From assembly GCA_030453295.1 (NCBI GenBank), contig JAKDKQ010000004.1, positions 1-42,161 of the forward strand: 42,161 bases of DNA. Direction: 5' to 3'. Shown here in pieces: positions 1 through 9,388 of the stretch. This DNA is from Janibacter sp. Its GTDB lineage: Bacteria; Actinomycetota; Actinomycetes; Actinomycetales; Dermatophilaceae. Position 1 is the stretch's first letter, and each line of letters starts with the position of its first letter. The position numbers were made by a program, and so were the translations under genes. Below the pieces are notes generated by a model. That model had not been told where the DNA came from. It saw only the letters and a list, made by a program, of their open reading frames with translations, and ran no database searches.

Positions 1-2
1 CC

Positions 3-1679
3 GCGGCGGCGCACGACGCCCCCGACGGCGTCACGATCAACATCATCGACACCCCTGGTCACGCGGACTTCGGCGGCGAGGTCGAGCGTGGCCTGTCCAT
101 GGTCGACGGTGTCGTCCTCCTCGTCGACGCGTCCGAGGGGCCGCTGCCCCAGACCCGCTTCGTCCTGCGCAAGGCGCTCGCGGCGAAGCTGCCGGTCATC
201 CTGGCCATCAACAAGGTCGACCGTCCTGACAGCCGCATCGCCGAGGTCGTCGACGAGGCCTACGAGCTCTTCATGGACCTCGAGGCCGACGAGGACCAGA
301 TCGAGTTCCCCATCGTCTACACCTCCGGCAAGAACGGCGCCGCGAGCCTCAACCGTCCGGACAACGGCACCCTGCCGGACAACGATGACCTCGAGCCGCT
401 CTTCCGCACGATCATGGAGACGATCCCTGCCCCGTCCTACGAGGACGACGCCCCGCTGCAGGCGCACGTGACCAACCTCGACTCGAGCAACTTCCTGGGT
501 CGTCTCGCGCTGCTGCGCGTCTTCAACGGCGAGCTGCGCAAGGGCCAGCAGGTCGCCTGGTGCCGTCACGACGGCACCCAGGAGCGGGTGAAGATCACCG
601 AGCTGCTCATCACCGAGGGCCTGGAGCGCAAGCCGCTCGACCAGGGTGCTGCCCGCCCGGGCGACATCATCGCCATCGCCGGTATCCCCGAGATCATGAT
701 CGGCGACACCATCGCCGATGCCGACAACCCGATCCCGCTGCCCGTGATCACCGTCGACGAGCCGGCCATCTCGATGACGCTCGGCACCAACACCTCCCCG
801 CTCGTGGGGCGCGGCGAGACGAAGAACACCAAGGTCACCGCCCGCATGGTCAAGGACCGCCTCGACAAGGAGCTCGTGGGCAATGTGTCGCTGCGCGTCC
901 TGCCGACCGCGCGTCCGGACGCGTGGGAGGTCCAGGGCCGTGGTGAGCTCGCCCTGGCCATCCTCGTCGAGCAGATGCGCCGCGAAGGCTTCGAGCTGAC
1001 CGTCGGCAAGCCGCAGGTCGTCACCAAGGAGGTCGACGGCAAGGTGCACGAGCCGGTCGAGCGCCTGACGATCGACACCCCCGAGGAGTACCTCGGCGCG
1101 ATCACCCAGCTGATGGCTGCCCGCAAGGGCCGCATGGAGCAGATGACCAACCACGGCACCGGCTGGATCCGCATGGAGTTCCTCGTGCCCTCCCGCGGTC
1201 TCATCGGGTTCCGGACCGAGTTCCTCACCGAGACGCGAGGCGCGGGCATCGCCAACCACGTCTTCGAGGGCTACGAGCCGTGGTTCGGCACCATCACCAC
1301 GCGCGTCTCCGGGTCGCTCGTGGCCGACCGCTCCGGGCCGGTCACGGCCTACGCCATGGTCAACCTGCAGGAGCGCGGGTCCCTCTTCACCGAGCCGGGC
1401 ACCGTGGTCTACGAGGGCATGATCGTCGGCGAAAATTCGCGCGCCGACGACATGGATGTCAACATCACCAAGGAGAAGAAGCTCACCAACGTGCGCGCCT
1501 CCTCGGCCGACAACTTCGAAAAGGTGGTTCCGCCCCGCAAGCTGACCCTCGAGCAGTCGCTCGAGTTCTGCCGCGAGGACGAGTGCGTCGAGGTCACCCC
1601 GGACACGATCCGTATCCGCAAGCTCGTGCTCGACGCCAACCTGCGGGCGCGCACCGCCTCCAAGGCCCGCAACTCCTGA
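3..1679 (+). CDS. typA: GTP-binding protein TypA/BipA, 5'-truncated by the window edge
   Basis: Frame is open from base 3; translated GTPase motifs IIDTPGHADFGGEVERGLSMVDGVVLLVDASEGPLPQTRFVLRKAL and NKVD; EF-G-like C-terminus. Confidence 0.96.
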   Translation, partial: AAAHDAPDGVTINIIDTPGHADFGGEVERGLSMVDGVVLLVDASEGPLPQTRFVLRKALAAKLPVILAINKVDRPDSRIAEVVDEAYELFMDLEADEDQIEFPIVYTSGKNGAASLNRPDNGTLPDNDDLEPLFRTIMETIPAPSYEDDAPLQAHVTNLDSSNFLGRLALLRVFNGELRKGQQVAWCRHDGTQERVKITELLITEGLERKPLDQGAARPGDIIAIAGIPEIMIGDTIADADNPIPLPVITVDEPAISMTLGTNTSPLVGRGETKNTKVTARMVKDRLDKELVGNVSLRVLPTARPDAWEVQGRGELALAILVEQMRREGFELTVGKPQVVTKEVDGKVHEPVERLTIDTPEEYLGAITQLMAARKGRMEQMTNHGTGWIRMEFLVPSRGLIGFRTEFLTETRGAGIANHVFEGYEPWFGTITTRVSGSLVADRSGPVTAYAMVNLQERGSLFTEPGTVVYEGMIVGENSRADDMDVNITKEKKLTNVRASSADNFEKVVPPRKLTLEQSLEFCREDECVEVTPDTIRIRKLVLDANLRARTASKARNS

Positions 1680-1692
1680 GAAGGGAGCGCCG

Positions 1693-3441
1693 ATGCGGCG
1701 CATCGCTCGAGGACTCATCGCAACAGCAGGAGCACTCGCCCTCGTGGCGGGTGTTTCTGCGTGCACCGATGACGCGGACAGTGGCCCGGACCCCTCGGCC
1801 ACCGCGTCGGCGGGGCAGGTCAGCGGCCCCGAGGACCGGCTGACGGTGCTGTCGGCCGGTCCCGTCCAGGCGTGGGATCCGCAGCGGATCACCCAGCGTC
1901 AGGACGCGGGCTTCGCCTCGAGGACGTGGATGCGCACGCTCACCGCCTACACGCCGGCGACTGACCTCGCCGGGCAGCGCAAGCTCGTCGGTGACCTGGC
2001 GTCGAGCACGGGCAAGGCCACCAAGGACGCGACGCAGTGGACCTTCACCTTGCGCAAGGGCGTGACCTGGCAGGACGGTTCACGGGTCACCTGTGAGGAC
2101 GTCCGCTACGGGGTTGCCCGATCCTTCGACGCGGACATCCCCTCGAGTGGCTACGCCTTGACCTTCCTCGACATCCCGAAGAAGAAGGACGGCACGTCCA
2201 CCTATCCCGGCCCCTTGGCGAAGGGGGGTACCTCCAAGGCCTCCCGCAGGCTGATCAACAAGGCCGTGGAGTGCCCCGACGAGCGCACCGTCGTGTTCCA
2301 CCTCGACGAAGCCGTGGGCAACTTCGACGAGATCGTCTCGCTGCCGGAGTTTGCGCCGTACAAGGAGTCGCAGGAGGACGAGGACGCCACCCACGAGGCC
2401 TTCTCGTCGGGTCCGTACAAGCTCTCTGACGGCTGGACGCCCAGCAGCGGCGGCACCTGGGTGCGCAACACGGCGTGGAGCCAGGAGTCGGACCCCCTGC
2501 GCACGCCGGGGCCGTCGTCGATCCTGCACAAGGAGGGCGTCGAGACCAAGGACGCGGTCGAGACCATCCTCGACGGTGAGGACGGCGGTCGCACGCTCGC
2601 CCTCGACCCCGTCCCCAGCGTCCTCGGCCCGGCGCTCGACGAGGCCGGCGACGCCGTGCAGACCGTCCAGGTCGACGGGCAGGTCGTCGACTACCTCGCC
2701 GTCAACACGCGCAGCAAGGCGCTGCGCTCGACGACAGTGCGTCGCGCGCTCGCCGAGGCGACCGACCGGGCGGCATACACGCAGGCGCGAGGCGCCGCGT
2801 CGGGGACACCCACGTGGTCGCTGCTCGGCGCCGCGCTGCCGTCCGCGCACGAGAGTGTCGTCGACAACGGGCCATCGGGGGACGCCGCGCAGGCCCGCAA
2901 ACGACTGGCCAAGGCCAAGGTCAAGGCTCCCGTCAAGATCTCCGTCGCCTACCGGGGCGGAGGCACCATGGACGAGGCGATGAAGGCCCTCGAGAGCGGG
3001 TGGGAGGACGCCGGCTTCGAGGTGACCCTCAAGGCCTTGGGTGACGAGTACTTCGCCGAGATCGGGGCCCGCAAGGTGGCCGAGGACTACGACGTCCTGT
3101 GGGCCAACTGGGGCCCCGACTTCCCGTCGGCGAGCACCGTCCTGCCGCCTCTCTTCGACGACCGGATCAACCTGTCCAAGACGTCGGTGGGGCGTGACTA
3201 CGGGCTCTTCGCCGACGACAAGGTCACCAAGGCCATGGACAAGGCTGCCGGCATGAGTGATGACACGAAGCGCGCTGACCAGTGGTCCGCGATCGACACC
3301 GGCCTGCTCGAGGACGGCGTCTACATCCCCCTTCGTCAGACTCGACTGACCTACGCCGCCGGGTCCGAGGTCACCTCACTCACCGGCAACCCCGTCTATG
3401 GCGGGGCTCCGGAGATCGGCCTGATCGGGGTGTCCCGGTGA
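1693..3441 (+). CDS. Family 5 ABC transporter substrate-binding lipoprotein (LpqW-like)
   Basis: Lipobox LVAGVSAC; SBP_bac_5-like text (LRKGVTWQDGSRVTCEDVRYGVARSFD); position between typA and mshB as for lpqW in Mycobacterium. Confidence 0.85.
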   Translation: MRRIARGLIATAGALALVAGVSACTDDADSGPDPSATASAGQVSGPEDRLTVLSAGPVQAWDPQRITQRQDAGFASRTWMRTLTAYTPATDLAGQRKLVGDLASSTGKATKDATQWTFTLRKGVTWQDGSRVTCEDVRYGVARSFDADIPSSGYALTFLDIPKKKDGTSTYPGPLAKGGTSKASRRLINKAVECPDERTVVFHLDEAVGNFDEIVSLPEFAPYKESQEDEDATHEAFSSGPYKLSDGWTPSSGGTWVRNTAWSQESDPLRTPGPSSILHKEGVETKDAVETILDGEDGGRTLALDPVPSVLGPALDEAGDAVQTVQVDGQVVDYLAVNTRSKALRSTTVRRALAEATDRAAYTQARGAASGTPTWSLLGAALPSAHESVVDNGPSGDAAQARKRLAKAKVKAPVKISVAYRGGGTMDEAMKALESGWEDAGFEVTLKALGDEYFAEIGARKVAEDYDVLWANWGPDFPSASTVLPPLFDDRINLSKTSVGRDYGLFADDKVTKAMDKAAGMSDDTKRADQWSAIDTGLLEDGVYIPLRQTRLTYAAGSEVTSLTGNPVYGGAPEIGLIGVSR

Positions 3442-4349
3442 TGCCCGCCATGCCGGTCCTCGTGCCCGGGCGGCCTGCCCGGCTGCTCTTCGTCCACGCG
3501 CACCCCGACGACGAGAGCCTGGCGACCGGCGTCGCCATCGCCCACCACGTCGCGGCCGGCGACGAGGTGCACGTGCTCACCTGCACGCTCGGCGAGCAGG
3601 GCGAGGTCATCCCGACCGAGCTGGTCCACCTCGACGCCGATCACGAGGACACGCTCGGCGAGTTCCGTCGCGACGAGCTGCGGGGTGCGATGACTGCCAT
3701 CGGTGCGCACAGCACCGTGCTCGGTGAGGACCAGGCCGCAGGCCGCCTCTCCCGGTGGCGTGACTCCGGGATGGCCGGGACGCCCGGCGCGCAGGATCCG
3801 CGCGCCTGGGTCCGCTCCGACGACGCGCAGGCGATCGCGGCGGTCGCCGCCGTCATCGACGCTGTCGACCCTGACCTCGTCGTCACCTACGACGCCCACG
3901 GCGGCTACGCCCACCCGGATCACATCCGTACCCACGAGGTCACCCGTCGCGCGCTGGCCGACATGGACGCAGCGATTCGCCCGGCGCTCTTCGGGGCCTT
4001 CACCCCCCGGTCGTGGGCGCAGGAGGACCGTGAGGTCCTCGCCGTGACCGACGAGGTGCGCGGACTCGGCTGGGCCCTGCCCACGGGAGACTTCCCCCCT
4101 TCGGTCGTCGCGGACGCGATCGTGACCCATGCGATCGTCGACGAGGAGGCGCGCGAGCGTCAGGCCGACGCGCTGCGGCACCACCGCACCCAGGTCACGC
4201 TCGGGCCCAGCAACACCTATGCGCTGTCCAACGACATCGCCGCCCGACTGCCGGCGCGAGAGGGCTATGCGCGACTGGACGTCACGACGGGCGAGCCGCT
4301 GCCCGCGACCCTCTCGGGGGCGCGGCCACCACTGGTGGCTCGCCGATGA
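3441..4349 (+). CDS. mshB: MshB-type N-acetyl-GlcN-Ins deacetylase (mycothiol biosynthesis, PIG-L family)
   Basis: RLLFVHAHPDDESLATGVAIAHHVAAGDEVHVLTCTLGEQGEVIPTELVHL and DLVVTYDAHGGYAHPDHIRTHEVT; ATG at 3441 overlaps the upstream stop. Confidence 0.9.
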   Translation: MPAMPVLVPGRPARLLFVHAHPDDESLATGVAIAHHVAAGDEVHVLTCTLGEQGEVIPTELVHLDADHEDTLGEFRRDELRGAMTAIGAHSTVLGEDQAAGRLSRWRDSGMAGTPGAQDPRAWVRSDDAQAIAAVAAVIDAVDPDLVVTYDAHGGYAHPDHIRTHEVTRRALADMDAAIRPALFGAFTPRSWAQEDREVLAVTDEVRGLGWALPTGDFPPSVVADAIVTHAIVDEEARERQADALRHHRTQVTLGPSNTYALSNDIAARLPAREGYARLDVTTGEPLPATLSGARPPLVARR

Positions 4350-4834
4350 GCGGCGTGGCGCCGACGAGCCTGCGGCACGCGATGGCCCACTTCGCGACCG
4401 GGGTGACCGTCGTGACGACGCTCGAGGACGGCCACGACCACGCGATGACCGCGAACTCGGTCACCTCCGTCTCCCTCGAGCCCCCACTGGTCCTCGTGTG
4501 CGTGCGACAGGACACCGGCTGGCACGACGCCGTGGTCTCCTCCGGTGTCTGGGGGGTCTCGATCCTGCCCGAGGCGGGCCGTCCGGCTGCCACCTGGCTG
4601 AGCACGGGAGGGCGTCCGCTCTACGGCCAGCTCTCCGGCATCGCGCACCACCGCGGCGAGCTCGGCGTGGCGCTCGTCGACGACGCGCTGGCCACCCTGG
4701 AGTGCCGTACCACCGCACTGCACGAGGCCGGCGACCACACGATCGTCGTCGGTGAGGTCATGTCGAGCCAGGCAGATGCCCGCCGGGATGATCCACTGAT
4801 CTACTACCGCAGCCGCTACACGACCACGAGGTGA
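4346..4834 (+). CDS. Flavin reductase domain protein
   Basis: 162 aa; LRHAMAHFATGVTVVTTLEDGHDHAMTANSVTSVSLEPPLVLVCV is typical of flavin reductase-like domains. Confidence 0.85.
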   Translation: MSGVAPTSLRHAMAHFATGVTVVTTLEDGHDHAMTANSVTSVSLEPPLVLVCVRQDTGWHDAVVSSGVWGVSILPEAGRPAATWLSTGGRPLYGQLSGIAHHRGELGVALVDDALATLECRTTALHEAGDHTIVVGEVMSSQADARRDDPLIYYRSRYTTTR

Positions 4835-4838
4835 CCTG

Positions 4839-6590
4839 ATGACCAAGGACGAGCGCTGGACCGATGGCGAGGACGTCATCGACTCCCCGCGGCGGGGACG
4901 CACCTTCCTGGCCGTGGCCTTCGTCATCATCGTGCTGGGGGGTCTCTACGCGGCCGCGGCGCTGTACTTCGCCGACCGGGTGCCCGCAGAGACGCGCATC
5001 GGGGGTGTCGCCATCGGCGGTCAGACCCCGGCCGAGGCGCGCCAGACCCTCGAGGACCGGCTGTCCGAGGAGGAGGCTCGCCCCGTGGTGGTGACCGTCG
5101 ACGGCACCGAGGTCGAGCTGGACCCTGCGGACTCGGGCCTGTCCTATGATTACGCGAGCTCCGTCGAGGGCCTCACCGGTTTCAGCCTCAACCCTGCGGA
5201 CCTGTGGAACCACGCGCGGGGCGGTGTCGAGCGAGAGATCGACGTCGCCGTCGACGAGGACGCGCTCGCCAAGGCCGTCGAGAGCAAGACCAAGCCGCTG
5301 GACAAGAAGCCGGTCGAGGGCAAGGTGACGCTCACGGGCACCACCGTCAAGAAGACCGCCTCGACGCCGGGGCTCGCCGTCGACCGTGACGCCGTGACGA
5401 CCTCGATCGCCACGGCGTGGCCGCAGGATCGTTCCTTCGACGCGCCGACGAGCGAGCCCGCACCCCAGCTCAGCCAGGCCGAGATCGACCGCTTTGCCAA
5501 GGATGACCTCGAGCCGCTCGTCTCCGGACCCGTCACGGTCACGTCCACCGATCCCGCAGGCGAGGGCGCGGCCAAGGACATCTCCTTCACCGTGCCGGCC
5601 GAGCAGCTGGCCGCGGCCGTGTCGATCAAGGACACCGACGGCACGCTCTCCGCCACCGTGGACGAGAAGAAGGTCGGGCAGGCGGCGATCGACGCCGGCA
5701 AGGCGTCGGGCAAGTTCCGGGAGGCCAAGGACGCGACCGTCGTGCGCCGTGGGTCGAGCTTCGACGTCACGCCGTCGAGCACGGGACTGGCGCTCTCCGA
5801 GGAAGGCATCGGCGCCAAGGTCGTCGCGGCGATGAAGAAGACGGGTGACCAGCGCACCATCCAGGTCGACTCCAAGGAGTCGAAGCCACAGCTGACCACC
5901 GAGCAGGCGAAGAAGACGCTCCCCAAGGAGCAGATCTCCACCTTCACCACCTATCTCCCGAGCACCACCGGGGTCCGCGCCGACAACATCCGCCTGGCCG
6001 CGCGCACCCTCAACGGCACCTATGTCGCTCCCGGGGACACCTTTTCCCTCAACGCGGTCCTCGGTCAGCGCACCGCGGCCGCGGGCTACGGCAAGGCGGG
6101 CGTGATCATGGGCGGCCGGCTGGCCAACGACTACGGCGGCGGGATCTCGCAGCTGTCGACGACCGTCTTCAACGCGGTCTTCTTCTCGGGAGCCAAGATC
6201 GAGGAGTTCCACCCCCACTCCTTCTACATCTCCCGTTACCCGGAGGGCCGTGAGGCGACGATCTCCTGGCCCAATGTCGACAACCGCTTCACCAACGACA
6301 CGGGCGCGGGGATCCTGATCACCTCGGAGGTCAACGGCGACGAGGTCACGGTGACCTTCCACGGCCGCAAGGCCTACGACGAGGTCAAGGCCGCCAAGAG
6401 CGCCCGCAAGAACATCACCCCGCCCAAGACGATCACCGACGACAAGAAGGGCTGCGTCCCGCAGTCACCCGCGCCGGGCTTCTCGGTCGACATCACCCGG
6501 ACCTTCGTCAAGGACGGCAAGACGGTGAAGACCTCGACCTTCACCACCCGCTACATCCCCCAGGACAGCGTCACCTGCACCAACCCCTGA
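4839..6590 (+). CDS. VanW family protein with N-terminal TM and peptidoglycan-binding-like domains
   Basis: 583 aa; LNAVLGQRTAAAGYGKAGVIMGGRLANDYGGGISQLSTTVFNAVFFSGAKIEEFHPHSFYISRYPEGREATISW (VanW). Confidence 0.88.
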   Translation: MTKDERWTDGEDVIDSPRRGRTFLAVAFVIIVLGGLYAAAALYFADRVPAETRIGGVAIGGQTPAEARQTLEDRLSEEEARPVVVTVDGTEVELDPADSGLSYDYASSVEGLTGFSLNPADLWNHARGGVEREIDVAVDEDALAKAVESKTKPLDKKPVEGKVTLTGTTVKKTASTPGLAVDRDAVTTSIATAWPQDRSFDAPTSEPAPQLSQAEIDRFAKDDLEPLVSGPVTVTSTDPAGEGAAKDISFTVPAEQLAAAVSIKDTDGTLSATVDEKKVGQAAIDAGKASGKFREAKDATVVRRGSSFDVTPSSTGLALSEEGIGAKVVAAMKKTGDQRTIQVDSKESKPQLTTEQAKKTLPKEQISTFTTYLPSTTGVRADNIRLAARTLNGTYVAPGDTFSLNAVLGQRTAAAGYGKAGVIMGGRLANDYGGGISQLSTTVFNAVFFSGAKIEEFHPHSFYISRYPEGREATISWPNVDNRFTNDTGAGILITSEVNGDEVTVTFHGRKAYDEVKAAKSARKNITPPKTITDDKKGCVPQSPAPGFSVDITRTFVKDGKTVKTSTFTTRYIPQDSVTCTNP

Positions 6591-6592
6591 GC

Positions 6593-6637
6593 CTCGGGGC
6601 CGCGGGCCTTCGCGTCGCGCGTCCCTGCAGCCCCGAG
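6593..6637 (+). terminator. Possible intrinsic hairpin downstream of the VanW gene
   Basis: CTCGGGGC (6593-6600) pairs with GCCCCGAG (6630-6637); long loop, no clear U-tract. Confidence 0.35.
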
Positions 6638-6674
6638 CCGCGTGGTCCCGGAGCCGCGTCCCGCAATTGTTACT

Positions 6675-6774
6675 TGCGGGTACGACACCCACATGCCCGG
6701 GACCGACGCGCCGAACCCCCTGAAATCAAGGGTTTCCCGCTGGTCCGTCGCGTCAAGGTGGTGTCGTACCCGCA
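6675..6774. repeat. 100-bp near-palindromic intergenic element (MITE-like)
   Basis: 15-bp perfect arms TGCGGGTACGACACC (6675-6689) / GGTGTCGTACCCGCA (6760-6774); interior also partly self-complementary (GAACCC...GGGTTT). Confidence 0.7.
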
Positions 6775-6821
6775 GGTCACCCGACGAGCGCCGAGGCCCA
6801 GTGCCGAGGCCCAGCAGAGGG

Positions 6822-7862
6822 TCAGGGGCGCGGGTAGGCCAGGACGGGTCCGATGACGCTGACGGGCACCTGCTCGCCGGGCTCCGGGGCGCGCCGGCCG
6901 ACGACCCGCACGCTGACGTGGGTGCCTTCGTCCAGAGCGACCCGGACGAGGGCGTGGGCACCGTGGTAGCTGATCTCCTGCACCGTGCCGTGCGGGCATC
7001 CGGGTGAGTCGGTGAGGGTGAGGTCCTCGGGGCGGATGACGACGTCGACGTCACCGGCGGTGGGTGCGAGGCCGTCGTCGCGGCCCGTGAGCACGCCGAG
7101 CGCGCACGTGATGCCCTCGGGCGTGCGGTGCCCGTGGAGGTGCACGACGTCGCCGAGGAAGGTGGCCTCGCGGGCGTCGACGGGGGCTTCGTAGATCTCG
7201 CGCGGGGTGCCGACCTGGCTGAACCGACCATCGCGCATGATCGCGACCTGGTCAGCGAAGGAGAGGGCCTCCTGCTGGTCGTGCGTCACCAGGATCGTCG
7301 TCGCGGCGGTCTCGGCCAGGGCCGCGGCGACGGCGTCCCGGGTGCTGGCCCGCAGCGCGGTGTCGAGGGAGGAGAAGGGTTCGTCGAGGAGCACGACGCC
7401 CGGGGAGAGGGCGAGTGCGCGGGCCAGGGCCACGCGCTGCTGCTGGCCGCCGGAGAGCTGCGCCGGGCGCCGGGTCGCGGTCTGCGCGGGCAGGCCGACG
7501 AGCTCCAGCAGCTCGGCGACGCGATCGCGACGCCTGCGGGCCGCGCGAGGCAAACCGAAGGCGATGTTGCCGCCGACGTCCAGGTGGGGGAAGAGCCCGC
7601 CGTCCTGACGCACGTACCCGATGCCCCGACGCTCGGGCGGGACGGGGCGGCCGCCACCGCAGACGACGCGGTCGTCGAGGCGCACGGTGCCGGCATCGGG
7701 GGCGAGGAAGCCGGCGATGACCCGCAGGAGCGTGGTCTTGCCGCCTCCGGAGGCGCCGAGCACGGCCGTGGTCGTGCCCGTCGGGACGGTGAGGTCGATC
7801 CCGCTCAGGACCGGGTCGCCGCCGTACCCGACGGTGATCCCTCGGACGTCAACAGTGCTCAT
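6822..7862 (-). CDS. ABC transporter ATP-binding protein (ferric/FbpC-like)
   Basis: Walker A GASGGGKTTLL, signature LSGGQQQRVALARALA, Walker B VVLLDEPFSSLD, H-loop VTHDQQEA; ATG at 7862 overlaps the permease stop. Confidence 0.93.
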   Translation of the reverse strand: MSTVDVRGITVGYGGDPVLSGIDLTVPTGTTTAVLGASGGGKTTLLRVIAGFLAPDAGTVRLDDRVVCGGGRPVPPERRGIGYVRQDGGLFPHLDVGGNIAFGLPRAARRRRDRVAELLELVGLPAQTATRRPAQLSGGQQQRVALARALALSPGVVLLDEPFSSLDTALRASTRDAVAAALAETAATTILVTHDQQEALSFADQVAIMRDGRFSQVGTPREIYEAPVDAREATFLGDVVHLHGHRTPEGITCALGVLTGRDDGLAPTAGDVDVVIRPEDLTLTDSPGCPHGTVQEISYHGAHALVRVALDEGTHVSVRVVGRRAPEPGEQVPVSVIGPVLAYPRP

Positions 7863-9388
7863 TCTTCGATCCCACTCTGTCGCAGCATCAGGACGGTCAG
7901 GGGCGCGGACAGCAGGATCATCATCGCGGCGAAGGGGGCGGCCCCCGCGTAGTCGAACTCGTCGCTCGCTGCCCAGAAGGCGGTCGCCAGGGTCGAGGTC
8001 CCGGTCGGGGAGAGCAGCAGGGTCGCGGTCAGCTCGGTGGCGGCAGCGATGGCGACGAGCGCGGCGCCGGTGAGGGCCGACGGGAGGATGAGGGGCAGCA
8101 CCACCCGGCGGAAGGCGCTGAACGGGCTGCTGCCGAGCGATCGGGCGGCATCGCTCAGCTCGGGCGGCGCTGCCGCCAGCCCGGAGCGCAGCGAGACCAT
8201 CGCTCGCGGGATGAAGAGGATCGTGTAGCCGAGGACGAGCAGCGCGGGACTCTGGTAGACGGACGGCAGGTAGGTGACCGTCAGGGTGATCATGGCCAGG
8301 GCGATGACGACGCCCGGCAGGGAGCTGGCGACATAGGTGACGCGCTCGAGCAGGAGCGTCCAGCCAGAGCGTCGGCGGCTGAGCAGCCAGGCACCGGGGA
8401 GAGCCATGATGGTCGTGAGGGCCGCGGCCGCGAGAGCCAGCGAGATGGTGGTGCCGGTGGTCAGGAGCAGCGACGGGCGCAGCCCGGGGTCGGCCGCCGG
8501 GTCGGTGAGGTGCGCCAGGAGCCACCGCCCGACGAGAGTGACCGGCACGACGAGGGAGACGAGCACGACGACGGACAGTCCGGCAGACGCGATCGGTGCC
8601 CAGCGACCCAGGTGCACGGGGTCGGCGGCACGGTGCACGCCGCGGCCGACGCGAGCGGTACGGGCCGAGCCGCGCAGGAAGTGCTCGAGCGTCAGGACGG
8701 TGATGCACAGGACCGCGAGGACGACGGCGAGCAGGCTGCCCTGGTTGCTGCTGAAGCTGACCTCGTACTGGACGAGGATCGCGGTGGTGAAGGTCGGGTA
8801 GCGCATCATCTCCAGCACGCCGAACTCCGCGAGCAGGTGCAGCGCGACGAGGAGTCCGCCGCCGCTGATCGCGGGACGCAGCCGGGGCAGGACGGTGCGC
8901 CGCCAGGCAGCGAAGGGGGTCAGGCCAAGCGCGCGGGCGTCCTCGGCGGGCGCCGCGTCGAGGTCGCGCAGGATCGCCGCGACCGGGAGGTAGACGAAGG
9001 GGAAGTAGGCGGCGGTGGTGACGAGGACGGCCCCGCCGAGCCCGTCCAGGCCGGGCCGCACGGACACCCACGCGTAGGCAGCGACGAAGGCGGGGACGGC
9101 GAGCGGTGCGGCGAGCAGGACCCGCCACACCCCGGCGAAGGGGAGGTCCGTGCGCTCCACGAGCCAGGCCGCGCCCACCCCGAGGGCGATGCACGCAGGG
9201 ACCGTGACGGCCACGAGCAGGAGGGTGTTGCTGAGCAGCTCCCCGATCCGGGGTCGCAGCAGGTAGTCCAGTGCGTCGCCGGGCGACGACGCCAGACCGT
9301 CCGCCGCGACGAGCGCGATCGGGAGCACGGTGATGGCCGCGACGAGGACCGCCGCGGCCATCAGCAGATGTCTAGAGGAGGCCGGCAT
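7859..9388 (-). CDS. ABC transporter permease (FbpB-like, two fused TM domains)
   Basis: 509 aa polytopic protein with binding-protein-dependent transport text (EDARALGLTPFAAWRRTVLPRLRPAISGG; DAARSLGSSPFSAFRRVVLPLILPS). Confidence 0.92.
   Translation of the reverse strand: MPASSRHLLMAAAVLVAAITVLPIALVAADGLASSPGDALDYLLRPRIGELLSNTLLLVAVTVPACIALGVGAAWLVERTDLPFAGVWRVLLAAPLAVPAFVAAYAWVSVRPGLDGLGGAVLVTTAAYFPFVYLPVAAILRDLDAAPAEDARALGLTPFAAWRRTVLPRLRPAISGGGLLVALHLLAEFGVLEMMRYPTFTTAILVQYEVSFSSNQGSLLAVVLAVLCITVLTLEHFLRGSARTARVGRGVHRAADPVHLGRWAPIASAGLSVVVLVSLVVPVTLVGRWLLAHLTDPAADPGLRPSLLLTTGTTISLALAAAALTTIMALPGAWLLSRRRSGWTLLLERVTYVASSLPGVVIALAMITLTVTYLPSVYQSPALLVLGYTILFIPRAMVSLRSGLAAAPPELSDAARSLGSSPFSAFRRVVLPLILPSALTGAALVAIAAATELTATLLLSPTGTSTLATAFWAASDEFDYAGAAPFAAMMILLSAPLTVLMLRQSGIEE

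Noticed and set aside
4758-6362. 534-aa minus-strand ORF opposite the VanW gene
   Set aside because: Antisense shadow ORF; no recognisable domain text, rich in R/G/D/L.
6822-9194. 790-aa ORF suggesting a giant ABC fusion protein
   Set aside because: N-terminal ~440 aa are a wrong-frame read of the permease gene; the real ATPase starts at 7862.
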